A stretch of DNA of 64,000 bases from assembly GCA_018136815.1 (NCBI GenBank), contig CM030935.1:1794204-1858203 (forward strand), written 5' to 3'. Below are positions 58,280 to 64,000 of the stretch, piece after piece. Origin of the DNA: Isochrysis galbana. Taxonomy: Eukaryota > Haptophyta > Isochrysidales > Isochrysidaceae. Position 1 is the stretch's first letter; every line of letters begins with the position of its first letter. The position numbers and the translations under genes are program-made. The notes under the pieces were generated by a model, which saw nothing but the letters and a program-made list of their open reading frames with translations, ran no database searches and was not told where the DNA came from.

Positions 58280-58985
58280 ATAATGTTCTATCCTAGATCC
58301 TAGCCAACCCCACTACCTAATTGGACATAACGTTTCAGTCCCGGAATCCCGCCATGCCTGACGAGCCAGGTGTACGAGTGATACCGGGGGGCGGGGCACT
58401 GCCGACCCCCTCCCCCTCCACTCGATATTCGATATTTGATATTTGTCCCTCCCCCCCCCAGTGCACGCACACGCACCGACCCCGCGCCCGCGCACCCCAG
58501 CGCCCGCTGCCAGCGCGTCCTCTCCTCGAGTCCACGCTGGGGGAAAACCCCTCTCGGGTAAAAAACAACGCAGGTGGTGATTGAACGCTTTTCCATGCGG
58601 TGGGGGTGATGGCGATTGAACGCGTTCCACGTGGAGGCTGATGGTGATTGAACGCTTTTCTATGCGGTGGGTGATGGTGATTGAGCGCTTCTCGCCTGGG
58701 GGGGGGACACTCGTGAAATAGGAAATAGGAGCCCAGAGCGCTATAATCTCTCTCGCCATGCTCTCGCCGGGGCGAGTGGCCGCGGCGAGCCGCGGCCCTT
58801 CCCTCCTGGCTCTGGCGCCCCCGTCTTCTCTTACCCAAACTCCAAACAGGGCGAGAAGACACGTAAACTCCGGAGGGGAGAGCTGCCGCTCCCCCCTCCC
58901 CTCCCTCTCCCCTTTTCCTCCTCTCTCTTCCCTGGGGAGGGGGGCCATGGCCCATGGCCCATGGCGCGCGCCTGCGGCCCCTCTT
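58280..58985 (-). mobile_element. SINE-A, 5' truncated, carrying an internal minisatellite
   Basis: The 3' end (TAATGTTCTATCCTAG...) is at the left. The central stems (GGCCGCGGC-TC-GCCGCGGCC near 58780, GAGAAGAC/GTCTTCTC) follow. Between CAACGC and the ACACTCGTG block, about 58570-58695 holds 4 units of a GTGATTGAACGCTTTTC minisatellite absent from other copies. It breaks off at about 58985 and joins an antisense SINE-C piece. Confidence 0.8.
58570..58695 (+). repeat. Minisatellite, ~30-bp units (GTGATTGAACGCTTTTC)
   Basis: Four irregular units. The same unit in the opposite orientation forms the array at 63728-63895. Confidence 0.8.
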
Positions 58986-59640
58986 CATTCAAGTCCCCAT
59001 CGAGTCCGACCGTTCCCCCGATGAGCCAATGAGCCCGTACTGGGCTCCCCGGATGAACCGTGCGCCGCGCTAGCCTAGTTGCTCCGTCAGGTGTCAGGTC
59101 GTCAGGTCTCGGCGACCTTACACTTACACCTCATATCAGGACCTAATATCAGGTCCTCATATCAAGTTACTAATGTTATAATATGGTAGTGTAATAATAG
59201 TAATGAGATCTAATGGCTAATGGTGTTATTTAGTTTTAGTACAGAGACCTCCTTCCTGCACTGCGTGTCTCGGCGTCTGGGCTACTAGTTTTTCTAGGGT
59301 GGTGATTATGAAAGGGGGGCCCGGGAGCTTTCCTCACCCTACCTACCTCTTTCTCCTTGTCCTGGGCGCCGCCTGTATATGCTGATGTCGTCGTCGTGAC
59401 TAGCTAGGCGATCTCCCGACTCTAGCCGGATAGTGCGAACTATTCTTTTTCCTTTGAAACTTATACTTATAAATGGATGACCCAATATCAGGTATCAGGG
59501 GTGGTGGACCTTATATCATGATATCAGGACCTAATATTAGGCTGATGGAGCAACTAGGCGCGCTAGCCGCCGGTGCGCCCTCGCGACCCGTTTCCAAAGA
59601 AGAAACAAGCTTCGCTCCGACAGTGACATGCATGCACAGG
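58986..59640 (-). mobile_element. SINE-C fragment split by a small DNA transposon
   Basis: Halves 58986-59073 and 59559-59640 together are the reverse complement of 10720-10850 (shared blocks GGCGAGCC/GGCTC, GCGCACCGG, CTTCGCTCCGACA). The transposon at 59074-59558 separates them. Confidence 0.75.
59074..59558. mobile_element. 485-bp inverted-repeat transposon with 8-bp target duplication
   Basis: Terminal inverted repeats CCTAGTTGCTCCGTCAG (59074-59090) and CTGATGGAGCAACTAGG (59542-59558, one mismatch) lie between CGCGCTAG duplications (59066-59073 and 59559-59566). The empty site is preserved in the related SINE-C at 10.78 kb. The interior contains repeated ATATCAGGACCTAATATCAGG palindromic motifs and no transposase. 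An 8-bp duplication suggests hAT or P type. Confidence 0.85.
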
Positions 59641-60705
59641 AGACGCAAGACATTGCAAGCAAGGGATCGTGTGGGTGTGAACGTGTGAACTTACTTTGCT
59701 TTTAGTGATTCGACACTGCGCGCATCGCACTGGGGAAGCTCACCGCTCACCCCTGTCGACCTTGGCCTTGGAGTCCGGCGATCGTAAATGTGTGCCCACA
59801 CTAGATCGGACTTGTCCGACAAGTCGTCGAATCGCGTCTGGTATCTGGTACTCGAACTTGAGATGCGCAAGGGCAACCACGCCCGCCTCACTCACTCACT
59901 CATGGCACGCGCATTCTCCACCTTCAACTTCTTTGCCGCCTCCCTTTGTGCCTTGGCCGCCTCCGCAGCCGCCGCCTCTGCCTAGAGCCTAGAGGTTGTT
60001 GATGCGCTCGTCGAGCTGACGCGCTGCCGCCAGATGGTTCGCCTTGCGCTTGTGCAGCGAGGCGCGAGGCCTTCTTCTTGCGCTCCTCCTTTTTGCTGCA
60101 GCCGCTCGCGGGCAGCTCATCCATCTCCTCCGACAGCTTCTTCACAATCCCCTTCGCGATGGGCGAACTGGAACTGAGTGGCGCCAAGCCTGGCGCCTCC
60201 CTCACATCTGAGTCCAGGTCCTCACAGCCCATGGGGAATGGGGAACCTCAGTGGCGTCAGTCGCAGGCGGCAGCGAGCGGCCAGATTTTCCACAGCGCGA
60301 GCGGCAATTTTCTCGCCAACGAGAGGAGGTTTACCACCCTAGAGTGAGTAAACTTGCCCTGCCAGATTTTATACAAAAAGCGCGCGTTTCGCGAATTTTT
60401 GCTGAATTTCCTGACTGTTGGCAAGGGGGGTAAACACTGGTTTCTGGTTTCTTTATTTCTTTCCCTTCCTCTGCACGGCAAAAGGACGTGGGTTTTCTTG
60501 TGGTCAACCACACCTCGGATTCGTTCGTTCGGAGGCCGTCGGCCGAGTTTGTTGCCGACCGGGTTCCCATTTCACGCACACCTCCGAGGTCCAACAGGTT
60601 GGAAGTGTTCGTCTGCACTCTCGTCATCGGCACGCAGATAAATATTTCCTCGTACAAGTACGAGTAATTCTCTCTCGTTCTGGTTCTCGAGTTGGGACGG
60701 TGTGC
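59641..60705. other. Intergenic region with a possible coding relic on the minus strand
   Basis: On the minus strand, 60232-59890 shows a lysine/alanine-rich coiled-coil coding signature spread over three frames (VKKLSEEMDELPASGCSKKEE; ANHLAAARQLDERINNL; AKAQREAAKKLKVENARAM). This is consistent with a decayed or intron-split gene I cannot assemble. The rest, including the leader of the methyltransferase at 60706, shows nothing further. Confidence 0.3.
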
Positions 60706-61368
60706 ATGCCGCACCTCGGTGCCTCGCCCAAATGGGAGCAGATGTGGAGCGCCGGGATCGGCAAGGGCAGAGCGTTCGATGTGGGCGGACCGAGTAAGAC
60801 GCTGGTCGGTGCTCTGGCCAAGGGCGGCTTTGCGACTGGCCCCGGCACCCGCGCGCTTGTGCCAGGTTGCGGCCGTGCATATGACGCAATCGAGCTCGCT
60901 CGAGCAGGATTCGACTCCGTGACTGCCATCGACCTCTCGGCGACCGCGTGCGAGGCGGCACGAGAAGAGCTTCAGTCATTTTCTAGTCTCTCTCCCGAGT
61001 GTGCCTCGCTCGTGTCTAAGGTCGACATCCAGTGCGCTGACTTCTTCACATTCCAAGGTGAATATGATCTCGTCTGGGACTGCACGTTCCTGTGCGCTCT
61101 CGTCCCTGAAATGCGTCAGGAATGGGCAGCCATGTACAAGGGTCTCCTGCGTGAAAATGGTATTCTTTGGACATGCATCTTTCCCATTGGCAAGCCGCCC
61201 GGTGGCCCGCCATTCGAGCTGACAGTAGACCTTGTGAAGGGCCTCTTGGAGCCGGCGGGTTTTGAAGCTTCTGAGGTGCGTGAAGATTTGCCACCTGATG
61301 AACTGCATACGCCAGGAGGGTCCTCGGAATGGGGCACCGCTTTTGCAGCTTGGCGGCGCAAGAAGTAA
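60706..61368 (+). CDS. TPMT-family (HOL/halide-thiol-type) methyltransferase
   Basis: 220 residues, one exon, starting at MPHLGASPKWEQMWSAGIG. The frame is open further upstream, but without likeness to the family. Seen: the family N-terminus W-x2-MW-x-GIGKGRAFDVGGPS, LVPGCGRAYDAIELARAGF (SAM motif I), VTAIDLSATAC, DLVWDCTFLCALVPEMRQEWA, the GGPPFELT block, and the C-terminal WGTAFAAWRRKK. Plant and algal members of this thiopurine-S-methyltransferase-like group methylate halides and thiols using SAM and release methyl halides or methylated sulfur compounds. That suits a marine alga, though the substrate is inferred. Length matches family members (~220-230). No targeting peptide, so cytosolic. 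Confidence 0.88.
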   Translation: MPHLGASPKWEQMWSAGIGKGRAFDVGGPSKTLVGALAKGGFATGPGTRALVPGCGRAYDAIELARAGFDSVTAIDLSATACEAAREELQSFSSLSPECASLVSKVDIQCADFFTFQGEYDLVWDCTFLCALVPEMRQEWAAMYKGLLRENGILWTCIFPIGKPPGGPPFELTVDLVKGLLEPAGFEASEVREDLPPDELHTPGGSSEWGTAFAAWRRKK

Positions 61369-62353
61369 TCTCGACCATTGAGTACTGGATGCTGGAGGCG
61401 GGATGGATGTGTATGTCTTTGCATTCAACCACCACAACCAACGCCTATACTGAAAGTATGTCAGCACGCGTGCTCAACGCGCACCGACAGAACGCATGTA
61501 TCTGACGATTGACGAGCCGTCGGCTACTTTGAGACACCGTCTTTGTGCAGCTCTTGCTGCAGTACCGCCAGCCAGCAAGAGCGGGGAAAGAGCGGGGACA
61601 ATGCTGCTCTAGTAGTGACACTCAAGGCCCTCTTGTCTCTTGTCTCTTGTCCTCGCCCTACGTCCTTTCGTAGTGTTAACTGTGCTTAAAAGAAACTTAA
61701 GAAATCGGAGCCATCCACTCTCCTCATCTTTTCCCCGTCACCGACGCTACTCGCCCCTTTCTTACTGTATCGCAGAACGAGGCGGTGATGACGCGAAAAG
61801 GATTGCGCGTTTGCTGAAAAATCTGCTTAGTTGATGGCGTTGCGACAACAAGGGCACAGGAATCACAATTAGAGAGCACATTGGCTCTCTGGGACGGGAC
61901 ATCCCATCGACAGCGAGCTACCCTTGCCCCCTTAAAAAACCTTTCAAGGTGCCATCTACTGCTACTATGACATACCCATACCTTCCAGGTACCCCGTTGC
62001 ATCGCCCTTATCCCTCACTCACTCGCTCCCCGTTCCGTTCCCCCCTCGTCATTCCTTTGTCCTCGGTTTCCGGGGGTTTGGCCCACGTGCACTACCTTGG
62101 GCCTTGCTTGGGGGGAGGGCTGGGACTGGCCTCTTGGCGGTTTTTGTGGCGGCGAGATGGTCTCTCTCTCTCTTCAGGCAAAGCAATACAACATGGCACA
62201 TGCACACATGTTGTTAGGCCGAGCAGATATCGAATGCAACTTCGCCACGCCAATCCCATCCAAACAATGTTGACTGTGGGGGGCGCGAGCAGCGCCACAG
62301 CGTGTTCTTACACAGACTCGCCCGTAACAACATGCAAGTAGCATGGAGATGGC
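61369..62353. other. Intergenic region, no gene seen
   Basis: Convergent 3' flanks of the methyltransferase and NOSIP genes. At 61995-62100 there is a short repeat also seen at 47660-47765. No coding region supported. Confidence 0.5.
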
Positions 62354-63449
62354 CTAAAATCTTCCGGCTTCAGAGACTTTGCTCACCTTAAGGGCTTTCT
62401 CATCCGTCTTGGCCGCGAATCCAGTGCCCTCTACGCGGAAAGGAATGATGTCCTTCTCTTTTAGCTTGGTCGGCGGCTCGGTGAATGGATCCACCATGTC
62501 TTTCTTTATGATGGATGATACAGCCACCATCGAGACCACCTTGCCGCTAGGTCGTAGGAGCGCAGCAGGGTTTATATTGGACAAAGCCTTCTTGGTGAGC
62601 GGACAGATGTATCTTTCGTTCTTCGGTTTCCCCAAGATTTCCGCAGTGGTGGCACCCTCGTCCGCGGGCGTGAAGTGAACGGCGTAGAGCTGCTTCAACT
62701 TGAGGGGGTCATTTGTGAGAGGGCACCGTACGATGCTATCAGGCTTCTCCAAGCGAGCCTTAGCTTCCGGTGTTAGCTGCGGCACCCAGAAGCTCGTGTC
62801 CGCCGCATGCCTGCCCTTATCCTGGAGAAGAGTGCGACCCATCATCGCCCCGACTGCACCCTTCTTTTCGCCTTGCGGCTGACGGGAGGCAAGGTCAGAC
62901 CTTGAGAGACCCTCCTGCCGCGCAACAAACTCTTCTATCCGCTCCTCATGCTCTTTCTGCTGCTTACCCAAAGCTTCAGCGGCATCTGCCGCCTCCTGCG
63001 CCTCCCATGCCTTTAGCTCTCGCTCGATGTCTGCCTTGCGGTCCAGAATATACTGGTAAATCACCTAGGAAGGGTGGAGCACAACGGGGACTTAGTGAAT
63101 ATGTGAGGATTTATCTTCCCAGCTGTGAAGGGACGTTGTCCTCCCTGAGCTGTGCATTGCTAGATGCGTACACGATGGGCGTGCCGACCTCCTTGTCATA
63201 GATGACACCTTTCGGGGTGATGACTGGCTCGTTGCAGGGCACGAGCGTCAGGCTACACGCGTCGAGATCCTTCATGGCGTCACCGTCAAGTGTGCGCTTC
63301 TGCGTGCCCCAGCCGCGGTCGACAAAGTTGCCTCCCGCAGTGTTGTGGCCGCCAAGGAGGCCCGACGAGTGGCGACCATAGGCTGCAGCCTGACGCTCCG
63401 CGTGAGAGAAAAAGGCGCGGTCGTTGTTATTCTTGCTGTGCTTGCCCAT
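62354..63449 (-). CDS. NOSIP: NOSIP-type RING/U-box protein
   Basis: Two exons, 63449-63189 and 63064-62354; 323 residues. The N-terminus MGKHSKNNNDRAFFSHAERQAAAYG, the block RTLDGDAMKDLDACSLTLVPCNEPVITPKGVIYDKE and the junction KE/VIYQYILDRKADIERELKAWE are the NOSIP hallmark (split U-box with a helical insertion). The second half of the U-box follows the coiled region: VRCPLTNDPLKLKQL, ERYICPLTKKALSNINPAALLRPSGKVV and the C-terminal MVDPFTEPPTKLKEKDIIPF. NOSIP proteins are nuclear E3 ubiquitin ligases associated with spliceosomes; in animals they also bind NO synthase. All expected parts are present. Confidence 0.93.
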
Positions 63450-63660
63450 GCTGGCGAGGGAGAGAAGAGAGCGGCTCGGGCTCCTGCGCGCGGGTGGCGC
63501 CCTGCAGCACCGCGCGGCCCACGCAATTGTATGGTATTAGTAGAAAAATAGAACAGAGCCTACTGGGGGGGGGCTCCAAACACCAAACACAGCAAATACG
63601 GCCTGTTTTGGCTTTGCTAGGAAGACGGGAACCTCGCAAACACGGTATGCTGCAAAAAAA

Positions 63661-63676
63661 TAGGGCGGTCAAACAG
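63661..63676 (+). repeat. Terminus of the TAGGGCGGTCAAACAG repeat
   Basis: Isolated terminus, identical to 6584-6599. The body does not match the other copies. Confidence 0.45.
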
Positions 63677-63727
63677 ATAGCCCGGTCACTCACTAGTCAA
63701 CTAGAACTAGCAGTCACTAAGGCGAGA

Positions 63728-63895
63728 AGCGTTCAATCACCATCACCCATAGATGGAAAAGCGTCGTTCAATCGCCACCAGCCTACACATGGCACATGGA
63801 AAAGCGTTCAATCGCCATCACCCCCACAGATGGAAAAGCGTTCAATCACTACCAGCCTACACATGGAAAAGCGTTCAATCGCCATCAGCCATCAC
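63728..63895 (-). repeat. Minisatellite, ~32-bp units (GAAAAGCGTTCAATC)
   Basis: About five units of GGAAAAGCGTTCAATCxCCATCACC with spacers of variable length. It is the reverse complement of the array inside the SINE-A at 58570-58695. Confidence 0.85.
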
Positions 63896-63956
63896 CCCCT
63901 GTGCTAAGCAGATTTTGCACGGAGACAAGCTTCGCTTCTATTTGTGGAGAAGTGTG

Positions 63957-64000
63957 CAACTACTTTTATAAGTAGGAGGCCAATGGGGGCCTCGCGCCCC
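63957..64000 (+). mobile_element. 5' end of another SINE-like element, running off the window
   Basis: Hairpin CTACTT-TTAT-AAGTAG (63960-63975), then GGCCAATGGGGGCCTCGCGCCCC, as at 42535-42580. Confidence 0.75.

Overview
The window is nuclear DNA of a photosynthetic, flagellated eukaryotic alga. Genes are split by short GT...AG introns. Ferredoxin-NADP+ reductase is nuclear-encoded with a signal-peptide-like leader, as expected for a complex (secondary) plastid. There is an axonemal CFAP144 protein and a meiotic HFM1/MER3 helicase. A haptophyte or another red-lineage alga fits best; this is inferred from gene content only. Two 100-N runs (27985-28084, 53085-53184) are scaffold gaps.

Recognisable host genes, left to right: RAE1 3' exon (2-460, +); long coiled-coil golgin-like protein (2374-6282, -); CFAP144 (9507-10461, +); complex I ESSS/NDUFB11 (12169-12777, +); fused O-methyltransferase (21378-23039, -); cytochrome b561 domain (23825-24662, -); an unrecognised interrupted gene (24677-26836, -); plastid-type methyltransferase (29458-30210, +); FNR (34078-35608, -); Na+/H+ exchanger (39861-42370, +); LRR protein (44427-45509, -), divergent from a polytopic membrane protein (45702-46766, +); single-pass membrane protein (48266-49399, -); HFM1 (51606-53084, +, cut by a gap); MED4-like (53291-53737, +); profilin (56826-57539, -); TPMT-like methyltransferase (60706-61368, +); NOSIP (62354-63449, -). 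These are ordinary housekeeping genes and do not form a cluster or pathway.

The space between them is filled with mobile elements. The centrepiece is a full-length LINE (14783-21320) with an uninterrupted 2067-codon ORF and a perfect 20-bp target-site duplication. Several 5' fragments of related LINEs lie at 32.3-33.6, 37.1-37.7 and 51.0-51.2 kb. Families of GC-rich, non-coding, SINE-like elements of about 0.75-0.9 kb (called A, B and C here) occur throughout. Two complete A copies have 15- and 17-bp target-site duplications. LINE and SINE-like elements start with the same kind of structure: a hairpin, usually with a TTAT loop, whose stem sequence differs between copies while pairing is kept. 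That covarying 5'-terminal hairpin is the most interesting signal in the window.

Other mobile DNA: a hAT-like element with 8-bp target duplication that expanded a ~52-nt intron and then received a SINE-A; a second 8-bp-duplication element at 59074-59558, whose empty site survives in a related repeat at 10.78 kb; and several small inverted-repeat elements. There is also a 203-bp satellite, minisatellites and long (GA)n/(CT)n tracts. An unrecognised gene family is present twice (36.6-37.06 kb and 54.3-56.1 kb); one copy is split by a SINE-A.
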